Notes: generated by a model from the sequence alone, not told the origin. Shown: positions 33,101 through 42,242, counted from the stretch's first letter. The stretch: DNA of 64,000 nt from NBLH01 sp050296515 (GCA_050296515.1 JBNKRJ010000134.1:24157-88156), one strand, 5' to 3'. Translations and numbers: made by a program.

Positions 33101-35218
33101 ATGGAAAATACAATAATAGAAAAAGAAAATAAAGTAAAAGCTCCTAAGCATGTGGATGTTAATTCGGATGAACTGGAGGTGAAAAAAAGATATTCGATAA
33201 AAACTACTGATAAACAAACACTTGAAAAGTGGTATCGTTTAATGGTGTTAGGCCGTGCCCTTGACGACAGGGCGCCTAACTACCTTAAGCAAGCCATTGG
33301 TTGGTCTTATCATGCTCCATATGCTGGTCATGATGGCATACAATTGGCTATTGGTCAGGTATTTGACAAAAATACTGATCATTTGTTTCCTTATTACAGG
33401 GATATGATGACTGCCCTTTCAGCAGGTCTGACTCCTGAGGAAATTATTTTCAACGGAATTTCAAAAGATACTGATGTTGCTGGTGGTGGACGACATATGT
33501 CTAACCATTTTGCGAAACCGGAATGGAACATTCATAATGTTTCATCAGCAACTGGTAATCATACACTTCACGCTGCTGGCGTTGGTCGTGCAATGAAGGT
33601 TTATAAACACAAGGGAGTTTCCATTAGTTCACAAGGAGAATCTTCTGTTTCGGAAGGTTATGTATATGAGGCAATTAACGGGGCTTCAAACGAACAGCTA
33701 CCTGTGATTTTTGTTTTCCAGGATAATGGTTACGGAATTTCAGTTCCTAAGGAAGATCAAACTGCAAATAGAAAAGTAGCTGACAATTTCAGAGGGTTAA
33801 AAAATCTAAGAATTATCCATACCAATGGAAAAGATTTATTTGACTCCATGAATGCCATGACTGAGGCTAAAGAATGGGTAATTAAAAACCAAAAGCCTTG
33901 TATTGTTCATGCTAATTGCGTTCGTATTCATTCGCATTCAAATTCTGACAGGCATGAACTTTATAGAGATGATTACGAGCTGAATTATGTAAAAGAATAT
34001 GATCCACTAGGAAAATTCAAAAGATTATTATTGAGATATGAGCGATTCACCGAAGAAGAGTTGCAAGCAATTGAAGCTGAAACTAAAGAGATAGTAAAAA
34101 AAGCTCACCGTGCAGGACTGGCTGCACCAGACCCAAAGCCGGAAAGCATACATGATTTTGTTTATCCACCAGCTTATCAGCCAAAGAAGTTTAAAGATGG
34201 ATTGTCTGATGGCTCTGGAAAAAAACTAAAATTGGTTGAAGCAATCAATCTGACTTTAAAAGAAGAGTTCAGAAAGAACCCAGACACATTTATTTGGGGA
34301 CAAGACATGGCCAACAAAGAAAAAGGTGGTATTTTCAATGTCTCTAAAGGAATGCAGCAGGAATTTGGAAAAACCCGGGTTTTTAATGGTCCTATTGCTG
34401 AAGATTATATTTTGGGTACAGCCAACGGAATGAGCAGATTCAATGATAAAATAAGAATTGTTGTTGAAGGAGCCGAATTTGCAGATTATTTCTGGCCTGC
34501 CATGGAACAGTTTGTTGAGTTAACCCATGATTATTGGCGTTCAAAAGGTCAATTTAGCCCAAATGTAGTAGTTCGCTTAGCATCAGGCGGTTACATTGGC
34601 GGCGGTTTGTACCACTCACAAACCATTGAAGGTGCTTTAGCCACTTTCCCTGGTATCAGAGTTGTATATCCTAGTTATGCAGATGATGCGGCAGGATTAT
34701 TGAGAACCGCTATTCGTTCGCAGGGACCAACTATGTTTTTAGAGCCCAAATCTCTATACAATTCGCCAATTGCAGCTACAAATGTACCTGAAGAATTTGA
34801 GGTGCCATTTGGAAAACTGAAGGTAAGAAAAGAAGGCAAAGATTTAAGTATTTTCACCTATGGTAACACAACTCACATGTGCGTGAATGTTGCAGAAAAC
34901 CTGGAAAAAGAAAATCCAGGAGTTAGTATTGAAGTAATAGATCTTCGTTCGCTTGTTCCTTTAGATGAAGAAGGCGTTCTTGAATCTGTTAAAAAGACAG
35001 GAAAAGCATTAGTTGTTCATGAAGATAAGGTATTTGGAGGTTTTGGAGGGGAAATTGCCTCATTAATTACTGAAAAAGCTTTTGAACATCTTGATGGCCC
35101 TGTAAAAAGAGTTGGTTCTACTTTCACTCCGGTTGGCTTTAACCGTATTTTGGAAAAAGCAGTTCTACCTGATGAAGACAGGATTTTTAATGTAGCAAAG
35201 GAGTTATTGAAATACTAG
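33101..35218 (+). CDS. Fused E1 alpha-beta 2-oxoacid dehydrogenase
   Basis: 705 residues, an alpha subunit (~1-370) and a beta subunit (~375-705) in one chain. The alpha part has the thiamine-diphosphate motif region (SSQGESSVSEGYVYEAINGA...FQDNGYGISVP) and RIHSHSNSDRHELYR phosphorylation-loop-like segment. The beta part has FIWGQDMANKEKGGIF, GPIAEDYILGTANGMSRF and GAEFADYFWPAMEQ. It decarboxylates the 2-oxoacid and passes the acyl group to the lipoyl arm of E2. The dihydrolipoamide dehydrogenase (E3) is not in the window. Operon with E2. Confidence 0.93.
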   Translation: MENTIIEKENKVKAPKHVDVNSDELEVKKRYSIKTTDKQTLEKWYRLMVLGRALDDRAPNYLKQAIGWSYHAPYAGHDGIQLAIGQVFDKNTDHLFPYYRDMMTALSAGLTPEEIIFNGISKDTDVAGGGRHMSNHFAKPEWNIHNVSSATGNHTLHAAGVGRAMKVYKHKGVSISSQGESSVSEGYVYEAINGASNEQLPVIFVFQDNGYGISVPKEDQTANRKVADNFRGLKNLRIIHTNGKDLFDSMNAMTEAKEWVIKNQKPCIVHANCVRIHSHSNSDRHELYRDDYELNYVKEYDPLGKFKRLLLRYERFTEEELQAIEAETKEIVKKAHRAGLAAPDPKPESIHDFVYPPAYQPKKFKDGLSDGSGKKLKLVEAINLTLKEEFRKNPDTFIWGQDMANKEKGGIFNVSKGMQQEFGKTRVFNGPIAEDYILGTANGMSRFNDKIRIVVEGAEFADYFWPAMEQFVELTHDYWRSKGQFSPNVVVRLASGGYIGGGLYHSQTIEGALATFPGIRVVYPSYADDAAGLLRTAIRSQGPTMFLEPKSLYNSPIAATNVPEEFEVPFGKLKVRKEGKDLSIFTYGNTTHMCVNVAENLEKENPGVSIEVIDLRSLVPLDEEGVLESVKKTGKALVVHEDKVFGGFGGEIASLITEKAFEHLDGPVKRVGSTFTPVGFNRILEKAVLPDEDRIFNVAKELLKY

Positions 35219-35224
35219 TACCCT

Positions 35225-35281
35225 GATTTTAGATAGGAGATGTCAGAATTTTTTTCAAATTCATGAATAACATCTAAAATC
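35225..35281. repeat. 10-bp inverted repeat between E1 and the flavodoxin gene
   Basis: GATTTTAGAT (35225-35234) and ATCTAAAATC (35272-35281) are exact inverted copies around 37 nt. There is no T-run after the second arm, so it is not a standard terminator; its role is unknown. Confidence 0.35.
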
Positions 35282-35305
35282 TTCGTACTCATATCTAATA
35301 AAACA

Positions 35306-35812
35306 ATGAAAAAAACAGCAATATTTTACAGTTTCAACACAAAAAATTCATCAAAAGTAGCAGAGAAAATAAAACAATCTTACGGTGAATCTAATTTAGA
35401 TACAATTAATGCAGAAGAAGTTACTGAAGAACAATTTCTTACATATGACAATTTGATTCTTTCAGTTCCTACCTGGTTTGATGGAGAATTACCAAACTAC
35501 TGGGATGAGTTTGTTCCTGCTCTTGAAGAAATGGACTTAAAAGATAAAACTATCGCAATTTTTGGCCTTGGAGATCAAAAAGGATACCCGGAGAATTTTG
35601 GTGATGCTATTGGTATCATGGCAAATCTTGTTGAAAATCAAGGAGCTAAGGTGGTAGGTACAACTTCCACTAAAGGCTACACCTTTGAAAAATCAAGAGG
35701 TGCAAAAAATGGAATTTTTTACGGGTTAATGATAGATGCTGAAAATCAGGATGATTTAACTGATGAAAGAGTCAATAACTGGGTCAAAGAAATAAAAAAA
35801 AGCTTTGCGTAA
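35306..35812 (+). CDS. Flavodoxin
   Basis: 168 residues. The phosphate-binding loop is YSFNTKNSSKVAEKI (T/S-rich as in long flavodoxins), with the flavin-stacking loops around SVPTWFDGELP and FGLGDQKGYPENFGDAIG. Size and the long-chain insertion (FEKSRGAKNGIFYG) match FldA. It carries electrons in low-iron or general redox metabolism in the cytoplasm. It follows the E1 gene by 87 bp, with an inverted repeat between. Confidence 0.93.
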   Translation: MKKTAIFYSFNTKNSSKVAEKIKQSYGESNLDTINAEEVTEEQFLTYDNLILSVPTWFDGELPNYWDEFVPALEEMDLKDKTIAIFGLGDQKGYPENFGDAIGIMANLVENQGAKVVGTTSTKGYTFEKSRGAKNGIFYGLMIDAENQDDLTDERVNNWVKEIKKSFA

Positions 35813-35853
35813 ACCTTTCATTAAAAAGCGAATATTTTTCATTTCGCAAACTA

Positions 35854-35880
35854 AACAGGGGAATAAATTGTTCCCCTGTT
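35854..35880. terminator. Terminator between flavodoxin and the small minus-strand gene
   Basis: AACAGGGGAA (35854-35863) pairs perfectly with TTCCCCTGTT (35871-35880) around 7 nt. The T content after it is low on both strands, so it may act bidirectionally but weakly. Confidence 0.65.
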
Positions 35881-35895
35881 GTTGTAAAATTTGCA

Positions 35896-36099
35896 TTACT
35901 GCCTTAATTTCACCTCTGTTGAGATTGAACTATCTGAGCTCAAATTGCTCAGCACCTGATAAGAAGTTTCTTTGAATAATAAGTTTTCCTGGATGATAGT
36001 ATCCAAAGAACTTTCCGTACTTTTATTTTGCCTACTTCCTCTATTCCCAATATTATAACCAACAATAAAAATAATCAGGCAAACTAGTATTGCTTTCAT
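35896..36099 (-). CDS. Small single-pass exported/membrane protein
   Basis: 67 residues from Met 22 of the open frame: MKAILVCLIIFIVGYNIGNRGS gives one N-terminal hydrophobic segment and a polar, Ser-rich remainder. The longer frame starts inside the SPFH gene and is less likely. It begins 11 nt after the SPFH stop on the same strand, so it would be a third gene of the GntR-SPFH unit. No recognisable domain; possibility of a non-coding stretch remains. Confidence 0.4.
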   Translation of the reverse strand: MKAILVCLIIFIVGYNIGNRGSRQNKSTESSLDTIIQENLLFKETSYQVLSNLSSDSSISTEVKLRQ

Positions 36100-36109
36100 T
36101 TTATAGTAG

Positions 36110-36994
36110 TTATGAAATATCATTAGTTTTAGCCAATGAGACCAAACCACCAATTGCACCAAGATTCATAGAATCTAATGCTGAACTTGGGACAATCACC
36201 ATTGAACCCTTTTCCTTAAGGCCTTCAAAAAGCATATTCATACCACGAAGTTGCAAGGCAACAGGATTATCGCGATACTGTTCGCTTGCTTTAGCAAACT
36301 TCTCTGCAATTTCTGTTTCAGCTGTTCCTAAAATTACACGAGCCTGTCTTTCTCTCTCTGCCTGTGCCTGTTTACTCATTGCATCTGCCAGAGCCTGGGG
36401 TATGATAATGTCTTTAATACCTACTGTTTGACAAGTAATCCCCCAAGGATTGGTATTTTGATCCAGAATATGTTGTAAGTCTTCTGCAATTTTATCTCTT
36501 TCTTGAAGTAGTTCAGCAAGCTCGTGCTTACCAATAATGTCGCGGAGTCCTGTCTGAGCAATATAAGCAATTGCTTTTTGATAATCTTGTACCTCTAATG
36601 CTGTTTTCTCAACATCCCATACTGTCCAGTATACAACAGCATCAACATTAACAGGTACTGTATCTTTAGTTAGTGTTTGATCTGCCATGAAATCAGTTAC
36701 TCTAACCCGCTGATCGATATAATCATCAACCTTATCAAGTATAGGAATAACCATGAATATACCAGGCCCCCGCAAGCCTTTGTATTTACCCATTCTCAGT
36801 ATAACCGCTTTTTCCCACTGCTCTGCCACATGAATTGAAAAAGCAATTAGAATAGAAAACACAAAACATAAGGCAAAAATGCCTGGTGATATCACCTTTA
36901 AATAAGCTAAACCCGCTGAAATACCAACCAGAATAATCAAAACAGTGATTGATATCGGGTTTGTTAGGTGTCTGAAAATTACATTAGCTTTCAT
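36110..36994 (-). CDS. SPFH/Band 7 (slipin-type) membrane protein
   Basis: 294 residues from the internal Met (MKANVIFRHLTNPISIT), with two close membrane segments (~13-60) and an SPFH domain: VAEQWEKAVILRMGKYKGLRGPGIFMVIPILDKVDDYIDQRVRVTDFMADQTLTKDTVPVNVDAVVYWTV, then the charged helix QAQAERERQARVILGTAETEIAEKF. These proteins organise membrane microdomains or protease complexes. No NfeD partner is present. The start overlaps the GntR stop by 11 nt (36984-36994), so translation is probably coupled. The longer in-frame start (37030) would sit deep in the GntR gene. Confidence 0.9.
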   Translation of the reverse strand: MKANVIFRHLTNPISITVLIILVGISAGLAYLKVISPGIFALCFVFSILIAFSIHVAEQWEKAVILRMGKYKGLRGPGIFMVIPILDKVDDYIDQRVRVTDFMADQTLTKDTVPVNVDAVVYWTVWDVEKTALEVQDYQKAIAYIAQTGLRDIIGKHELAELLQERDKIAEDLQHILDQNTNPWGITCQTVGIKDIIIPQALADAMSKQAQAERERQARVILGTAETEIAEKFAKASEQYRDNPVALQLRGMNMLFEGLKEKGSMVIVPSSALDSMNLGAIGGLVSLAKTNDIS

Positions 36995-37364
36995 TGTTTT
37001 TGTTTTTTTGAAGTTGATTAATAATGTCATTTACTGAAAACCCATAACTAAACGCTATGGTACTGAACTCATTACAAATGTCTTGAAGCTTTTTAGCTTT
37101 CTCTTTTTCAGAAATTTGAATTTCTGTTGTGCTAATAAATGTTCCAGTTCCCTGCTGGGTTTCCAAAACATTTTGAATTTCTAATTCTTTGTATGATTTT
37201 GCCACTGTATTTAAATTTACTTTTAGTTCAACTGCAAGTGCCCTTACAGTAGGCAATTGCTCTCCTATTTTTAATTTACCTGAGGCAATTCCAAACTTAA
37301 TCTGGTCGATTATTTGTCTGTAAAATGGAATGCCTGCCTTCGGATCTAATTTAAAATCAATCAT
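36984..37364 (-). CDS. GntR-family (YtrA-type) transcriptional regulator
   Basis: 126 residues. An N-terminal winged helix (PFYRQIIDQIKFGIASGKLKIGEQLPTVRALAVELKVNLNTVAKSYKELE...TQQGTGTFI) is followed by only ~45 residues of helix, the short effector region typical of the YtrA subgroup. Such regulators usually sit at the head of an operon they repress; here the following gene is an SPFH protein rather than an ABC transporter. A palindrome lies just downstream of its predicted -7 box. Confidence 0.92.
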   Translation of the reverse strand: MIDFKLDPKAGIPFYRQIIDQIKFGIASGKLKIGEQLPTVRALAVELKVNLNTVAKSYKELEIQNVLETQQGTGTFISTTEIQISEKEKAKKLQDICNEFSTIAFSYGFSVNDIINQLQKNKNNES

Positions 37365-37387
37365 TGTACTGTTTTCTTAATGTTATA

Positions 37388-37436
37388 TTGTCATATACAA
37401 CTAGTACAAATATACAGCTTTTTTTTTAAAGTCAAA
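37388..37436 (-). promoter_or_regulatory. Promoter and operator candidate of the GntR-SPFH unit
   Basis: On the minus strand TTTG (37433-37436), 18 nt, TATATTTG (37407-37414) forms a Bacteroidota promoter. Immediately downstream is TTGTATATGACAA (37388-37400), with outer TTGT/ACAA symmetry, and AGTACA (37403-37408) is mirrored by TGTACT at 37365-37370. The position suits autorepression by the GntR protein. Confidence 0.6.
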
Positions 37437-37527
37437 TTTTTGAAGAGCTTTTTTTGAAATCACTACGAGGTAAAGACTTTAATGCGCTAATTATAAAGCG
37501 GTTGTATGATCAGGGTGGTTTTTAGCG

Positions 37528-37803
37528 TCAATTACTATTCCTCTTGCTTGAACTTCTAATGACATATGAAATCATTACACCAAACCATACAATGGCACAA
37601 TCATTAATCAAATTCAATAAATTCCAGCTATGATTGAATCCATCGCGAAGGTAGAGTTCATGAAAAAAAGTAAACGGCATACCTAATTTTAAATCAGACC
37701 TTTCTTCTTTAAATGGGGGAATTTGCGATAGAAAATCTAAAAATGAAACAGAAAAAAAGAGTAAAATCGAAATAACTGTAACTTTCAATACTTTTTTAAA
37801 CAT
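37528..37803 (-). CDS. Small two-segment membrane protein, unknown
   Basis: 91 residues: a first hydrophobic segment (VLKVTVISILLFFSVSFLDFL) and a second near the C-terminus (LNLINDCAIVWFGVMISYVI), with a polar KRNSN tail. No known domain. Lies 18 bp downstream of radA on the same strand and may be read through from it. Weak but plausible gene. Confidence 0.5.
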   Translation of the reverse strand: MFKKVLKVTVISILLFFSVSFLDFLSQIPPFKEERSDLKLGMPFTFFHELYLRDGFNHSWNLLNLINDCAIVWFGVMISYVIRSSSKRNSN

Positions 37804-37821
37804 TGTTGTACATTTTACATG

Positions 37822-39186
37822 CTAAGCAAACAGCTTTCTTAAAACATCACCCACCTTAGCAACCTTAATAATTTCAATTGAATTGCTTTTCATGTTTTCA
37901 ATCTTCGCATATTTAGAAACAAAAAACTGCTTAAAACCAAGTCGTTCTGCTTCAGCAATTCGTTGCTCCACACGCTGAACTGACCTGATTTCACCTGAAA
38001 GTCCAATTTCACCTGCAAAACAGATGTTTTTTTCAATCGGGAAGTCTAAATCGGAAGATAAAATGGCTATAATTACAGCTAAATCAAATGCAGGATCATC
38101 CACTTTAATACCACCTGTAATATTGAGGAATACGTCTTTAATTGAAAGTTTAAAGCCGGCCCTTTTTTCAAGTACGGCCAAAAGCATATTCAACCTGCGT
38201 AAATCAAAACCTGTTGAAGAACGCTGTGGAGTCCCATAAGCAGCTGTACTAACCAATGATTGCACTTCAATCATAAAAGGCCGAAGACCCTCAATACTTG
38301 CTGAAATACTCACACCACTCAGGTTTTCATTGTGCTCAGAAATAAGCAATTCGCTTGGATTCAACACTTCTCGTAAGCCATTACTTACCATCTCATAAAT
38401 ACCTAATTCTGAGGTAGAACCAAAACGATTTTTTGCTGCCCTTAAAATGCGATACAGGTTATTTCTATCCCCTTCAAATTGCAAAACTGTATCAACAATG
38501 TGTTCAAGAATTTTTGGTCCGGCAAGACTTCCATCTTTAGTAATGTGCCCAATTAAAAAGGCTGGTATTGAATTCGTTTTTGCATATTGCAAAATTCTGG
38601 TTGTACATTCTCTAATTTGCGAAACTGTACCTGGAGATGATTCAATTTTATCGGTATAAACTGTCTGAATAGAATCAAAAACCAATAAATCAGGTTTAAA
38701 CTCTTTTATGTGTAAGAAAATAGTTTCAAGCAATGTCTCACTCAAAACAAAACAAGAGGTTTCCCCTTTGTAAATTCGATCTGCTCTTAGTTTTATTTGT
38801 TGGCTACTCTCCTCTCCCGAAATATAAAGTGTTTTTAGGCCTTTTATCTGAAGCGCAACCTGCAATATTAACGTGGATTTTCCTATACCAGGTTCTCCGC
38901 CTATTAAAACGACTGAGCCAGGAACCAGACCTCCACCTAGTACCCTGTTTAATTCGCCATTACCGGTATCAATTCGATTTTGTACTTCTTGTTTTAATTC
39001 AGAAATTAAGGTAGGTTTTGATTGTCGTTCCTGAATTAATGCTTCCTGCGCATATCTTCCTGTTTTGGGTACAACAACTTCTTCTGAAAACGTATTCCAT
39101 TCACCACAAGCGGAACATTTACCGACCCACTTTGGAGAAGTTGCACCACAATTTTGACAAACATATTGGGTTTTGAGCTTGGCCAT
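37822..39186 (-). CDS. radA: DNA repair protein RadA (Sms)
   Basis: 454 residues. An N-terminal zinc finger (CQNCGATSPKWVGKCSACGEWN), a RecA-like ATPase with Walker A GGEPGIGKSTL, the RadA-specific KNRFGSTSELGIYEM motif and a C-terminal Lon-protease-like domain (PAFDLAVIIAILSSDLDFP...FAGEIGLSGEIRSV). It drives branch migration in recombination. Full length, own start. Confidence 0.97.
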   Translation of the reverse strand: MAKLKTQYVCQNCGATSPKWVGKCSACGEWNTFSEEVVVPKTGRYAQEALIQERQSKPTLISELKQEVQNRIDTGNGELNRVLGGGLVPGSVVLIGGEPGIGKSTLILQVALQIKGLKTLYISGEESSQQIKLRADRIYKGETSCFVLSETLLETIFLHIKEFKPDLLVFDSIQTVYTDKIESSPGTVSQIRECTTRILQYAKTNSIPAFLIGHITKDGSLAGPKILEHIVDTVLQFEGDRNNLYRILRAAKNRFGSTSELGIYEMVSNGLREVLNPSELLISEHNENLSGVSISASIEGLRPFMIEVQSLVSTAAYGTPQRSSTGFDLRRLNMLLAVLEKRAGFKLSIKDVFLNITGGIKVDDPAFDLAVIIAILSSDLDFPIEKNICFAGEIGLSGEIRSVQRVEQRIAEAERLGFKQFFVSKYAKIENMKSNSIEIIKVAKVGDVLRKLFA

Positions 39187-39264
39187 GCCTTGTTAGAAAA
39201 GTTAAAAGTGTAAAGTTAAAAGTTTTTGTTTATGTATAAGAAACTTTACCAACCAAGCTGTTTT

Positions 39265-39753
39265 TTAACTTTTTGCCCTTTCAATTACTGAAGTTGTTGA
39301 ATAACCATCTACCAAATCAATTGTGGCAACTTTTCCGCCGTTGGTTTTCACAATATCAGCACCCACAATATCGTCTTCCTTGTAGTCACTGCCTTTTACC
39401 AACATATCAGGCATTACATATTTGATTAGTTCATAAGGAGTGTCTTCATCAAAAAGCACCACAAAATCAACAAAATGAAGCGAAGCCATTACTTGTGCTC
39501 GGGATATTTCATCCTGAACCGGTCTGTTTTCACCTTTCAATCTTCTAACAGAAGCATCTGTATTTAAGCCTATTACCAAACAATTGCCTAAACTTGCTGC
39601 TTTACTTAAATACTCAATATGTCCCCTGTGTAAAATATCAAAACACCCATTAGAAAAAACAATTTTCTTGTCTTGAAACTTCAAAACATTAAGCAAAGGC
39701 TTTAGTTCCTCCTTTGTAAGAATTTTTGATTTTAGATGCTCAAATTTATCCAT
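39265..39753 (-). CDS. rfaE2: D-glycero-beta-D-manno-heptose 1-phosphate adenylyltransferase (HldE/RfaE C-terminal domain)
   Basis: 162 residues, a stand-alone nucleotidyltransferase: FSNGCFDILHRGHIEYL carries the HxGH motif (HRGH), and LVKGSDYKEDDIVGADIV with a C-terminal GYSTTSVIER motif matches the RfaE2 family. It makes ADP-heptose for the LPS core. The kinase partner (RfaE1) is not here. Positioned before panD and panC. Confidence 0.92.
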   Translation of the reverse strand: MDKFEHLKSKILTKEELKPLLNVLKFQDKKIVFSNGCFDILHRGHIEYLSKAASLGNCLVIGLNTDASVRRLKGENRPVQDEISRAQVMASLHFVDFVVLFDEDTPYELIKYVMPDMLVKGSDYKEDDIVGADIVKTNGGKVATIDLVDGYSTTSVIERAKS

Positions 39754-39810
39754 AGTAAGGATGCTATAGGTAAGTTATACATAAATGTGTGCCAGGCAAA
39801 CAGATTAAGA

Positions 39811-40164
39811 CTAATCAACTAGCATATTTGTTTCAGTGTCCGGAAATACTAATCGAGGTTTGAATTTTTTTGCTTCTTCAAATTCCATGCTTGCATAGGA
39901 GATAATAATAACTACATCACCAACAGCAACTCTACGTGCAGCAGGTCCGTTCAAACAAATCATACCAGATCCTCTAGTGCCTTTAATAACATAGGTCTCC
40001 AATCGTTCACCATTGTTTACATTAACAATCTGAACTTTCTCATTTTCAATGATATTCGCCGCATCCATCAAATCTTCATCAATGGACACACTACCTACAT
40101 ATTGTAAATTTGCTTCGGTTACCGAAACTTTGTGTATTTTTGATTTAACGACTTCAATATTCAT
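39811..40164 (-). CDS. panD: Aspartate 1-decarboxylase
   Basis: 117 residues, complete. The G24-S25 bond in LQYVGSVSIDEDLM is the self-cleavage site that creates the pyruvoyl cofactor, and the K9, TRGSGMICLNGPAAR and VGDVVIIISYASM blocks match PanD. Produces beta-alanine for coenzyme A. It follows panC after 77 bp, forming a pantothenate pair. Confidence 0.96.
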   Translation of the reverse strand: MNIEVVKSKIHKVSVTEANLQYVGSVSIDEDLMDAANIIENEKVQIVNVNNGERLETYVIKGTRGSGMICLNGPAARRVAVGDVVIIISYASMEFEEAKKFKPRLVFPDTETNMLVD

Positions 40165-40241
40165 CTCTGTCAGTATTTATAATCAAATTTAATAAACTTC
40201 TATTAAAGTAAATAAGCGTTATTTAAAAAACGCCAAAAGTA

Positions 40242-41096
40242 TTATTTTAAATAGATATTATCAATTAATCTTACATTTCCTGCATTAACTGCTACGCAGA
40301 CCAAAACTTTATCGGCCTCATCCCACCTATAAACCTTTGATAAATCAGGATCTTTTACCACTTCGAAATATTCAACCTCAAGGTTTTTATCTGAATTAAT
40401 TTTCTTTATAGCCCAAGTAATAAACTCATCAACAGAAAAGTTTAAATAATTACTTTTTGCTTCAAACAGCGTTTGAGAAATTAATGCAGCGCTTTCCCTC
40501 TGCTGATTGCTCAAAAGAACGTTTCTGGAGCTCATTGCCAAGCCATCATCCTCTCTAATAATTGGACATTTAATTACCTCAATATTAAGATCTTTTAAAT
40601 AGTTATCATTTAAATGTCTTATTATTAAATACTGTTGTATATCCTTTTGCCCAAAGAAAGCTTTATTGGGTTGCACAACCTCAAAAAGTCTTTTTACAAC
40701 CATTGCAACTCCATCAAAATGACCAGGACGATGCTTCCCTTCCATTACTTTTCCAATATTGCCAAAATCATAAGTAGACTTTTTTGCATTTTCATCTGGA
40801 TAAATTTCCTTAACAGTAGGAGCAAATACAATTTTTGCCGGAGTTTCTTCCAGCAAATCAAGATCTTTTTCCAGTGTTCTTGGGTATCTTTTAAGGTCGT
40901 CAGGATTATTAAACTGTGTTGGGTTAACGAATATACTTACAACTACAACATCACACACATCTCCTGCTTTTTCAACCAAGGATAAATGCCCTTTATGCAA
41001 TGCTCCCATAGTGGGTACAAAGCCTACAGAAATATTTTTTTTCTTCAGCTTTTTAATTTCAGACGTCACTTCCTCCGCCTTATTATATACTTTCAT
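40242..41096 (-). CDS. panC: Pantothenate synthetase
   Basis: 284 residues. HIGH-type motif LVPTMGALHKGHLSLV, the KMSKS-equivalent DGLAMSSRNVLL, and the GQKDIQQY core match PanC. It ligates pantoate and beta-alanine using ATP. Head of the panC-panD unit, divergent from the starch-synthase-like gene. Confidence 0.96.
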   Translation of the reverse strand: MKVYNKAEEVTSEIKKLKKKNISVGFVPTMGALHKGHLSLVEKAGDVCDVVVVSIFVNPTQFNNPDDLKRYPRTLEKDLDLLEETPAKIVFAPTVKEIYPDENAKKSTYDFGNIGKVMEGKHRPGHFDGVAMVVKRLFEVVQPNKAFFGQKDIQQYLIIRHLNDNYLKDLNIEVIKCPIIREDDGLAMSSRNVLLSNQQRESAALISQTLFEAKSNYLNFSVDEFITWAIKKINSDKNLEVEYFEVVKDPDLSKVYRWDEADKVLVCVAVNAGNVRLIDNIYLK

Positions 41097-41413
41097 GCTT
41101 TACATAAAATATAACTGTGCAAAGTAACAAAATTAAATGCACACTGGAAAGGTCAACTTACTATGCTTTAGAGCATGTTAACTTATTGCTTGCTTTTTTT
41201 AAGCATTCGCCGTTTGTAAACATTTCACTAACAACAACTTGAAGCCCGACTTGATTTTAGTCACTATTCAATACAACCAAACTGTTTAAGCATTTTTAAC
41301 AGGCGAGAAATTCATTGCAGTTACCCAAATTTTATGACAATTTTATTATAGTTGAGATTTTGGCTTATTTTTATTAATTTTGCATGTTCAAACATTGCTC
41401 ATAAAATCTGGTA
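41097..41413. promoter_or_regulatory. Divergent promoter region of panC and the starch-synthase-like gene
   Basis: For panC (minus strand): TTG (41154-41156), 18 nt, TAATTTTG (41128-41135), leader ~26 nt. For the starch-synthase-like gene (plus strand): TTG (41352-41354), 20 nt, TAATTTTG (41375-41382), leader ~32 nt. The ~215 bp between the two boxes shows no repeats that I can identify. Confidence 0.6.
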
Positions 41414-42217
41414 ATGGAAAAAACTAAAGTATTATTTATCTCCCAGGAAATCACTCCCTATTTGCCTGAAACAGAAATGTCTAAGATTGGACGTTATCTG
41501 CCGCAGGGTATTCAGGAAAAAGGAAAAGAAATAAGGGCTTTTATGCCAAAATATGGAACGGTTAACGAAAGACGAAATCAACTTCATGAAGTTATCAGGC
41601 TTTCGGGGATGAATATTATTATTGATGACACTGACCATTCTTTGATTATCAAAGTTGCCTCCATCCAATCTGCAAGAATGCAGGTTTATTTTATTGATAA
41701 TGAAGACTATTTTCAGAGAAAAGGAATGTTTTCAGATTCAGATAGTGATTTTTATGAGGATAATGATGAACGAGCTATATTTTTTACAAGAGGTGTAATT
41801 GAAACCGTGAAGAAACTTCGTTGGTCTCCTGATATCATCCATTGCCATGGATGGGTAACATCGCTGATCCCTCTGTATATAAAAAAGGCGTATAACGATG
41901 ATCCATTATTTCAAGATTCTAAAATTGTCTATTCTGTTTATAATGATGAATTTAGAGCACAGTTTGATGAGGGGTTCAGGAAGAAGCTAAAGTTAAAAGG
42001 AATTTCCTCTGAAGACACAAAAATAGTCAACGAACCTAACTATACAAATATTAGCAAACTAGCAATTGACTTTTCAGATGGTATTATTCATGGAAGCCCA
42101 TCTATAAATAAAGATGTTGATGAGTATATCAAAAAAAGTAAATTACCCGTTTTAGATTATAAAAATGGAGATGAGTATATTGATGCTTATTCTGATTTTT
42201 ATGACAAAATCCTATAA
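41414..42217 (+). CDS. Half-length starch/glycogen-synthase-like protein (GT5 N-terminal domain only)
   Basis: 267 residues resembling just the first Rossmann domain of glycogen synthase: KVLFISQEITPYLPETEMSKIGRYLPQGIQEKGKEIRAFMPKYG, then SPDIIHCHGWVTSLIPLY. The usual second (GT-B C-terminal) domain with the ADP-glucose site is absent; the frame ends cleanly, 25 bp before the next gene, so this is a shortened protein rather than an obvious frameshift. The KTGGL substrate loop of true synthases is replaced by PETEMSKIG. It is commonly found next to panC in Bacteroidota. Function not established. Confidence 0.75.
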   Translation: MEKTKVLFISQEITPYLPETEMSKIGRYLPQGIQEKGKEIRAFMPKYGTVNERRNQLHEVIRLSGMNIIIDDTDHSLIIKVASIQSARMQVYFIDNEDYFQRKGMFSDSDSDFYEDNDERAIFFTRGVIETVKKLRWSPDIIHCHGWVTSLIPLYIKKAYNDDPLFQDSKIVYSVYNDEFRAQFDEGFRKKLKLKGISSEDTKIVNEPNYTNISKLAIDFSDGIIHGSPSINKDVDEYIKKSKLPVLDYKNGDEYIDAYSDFYDKIL

Positions 42218-42242
42218 AACAACAAGTTAAATTGATAAATAA

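Noticed and set aside
39187..39264. Short GTTAAAAGT-rich stretch upstream of radA as a repeat array
   Set aside because: Looks like low-complexity AT-rich drift with only two or three imperfect words.
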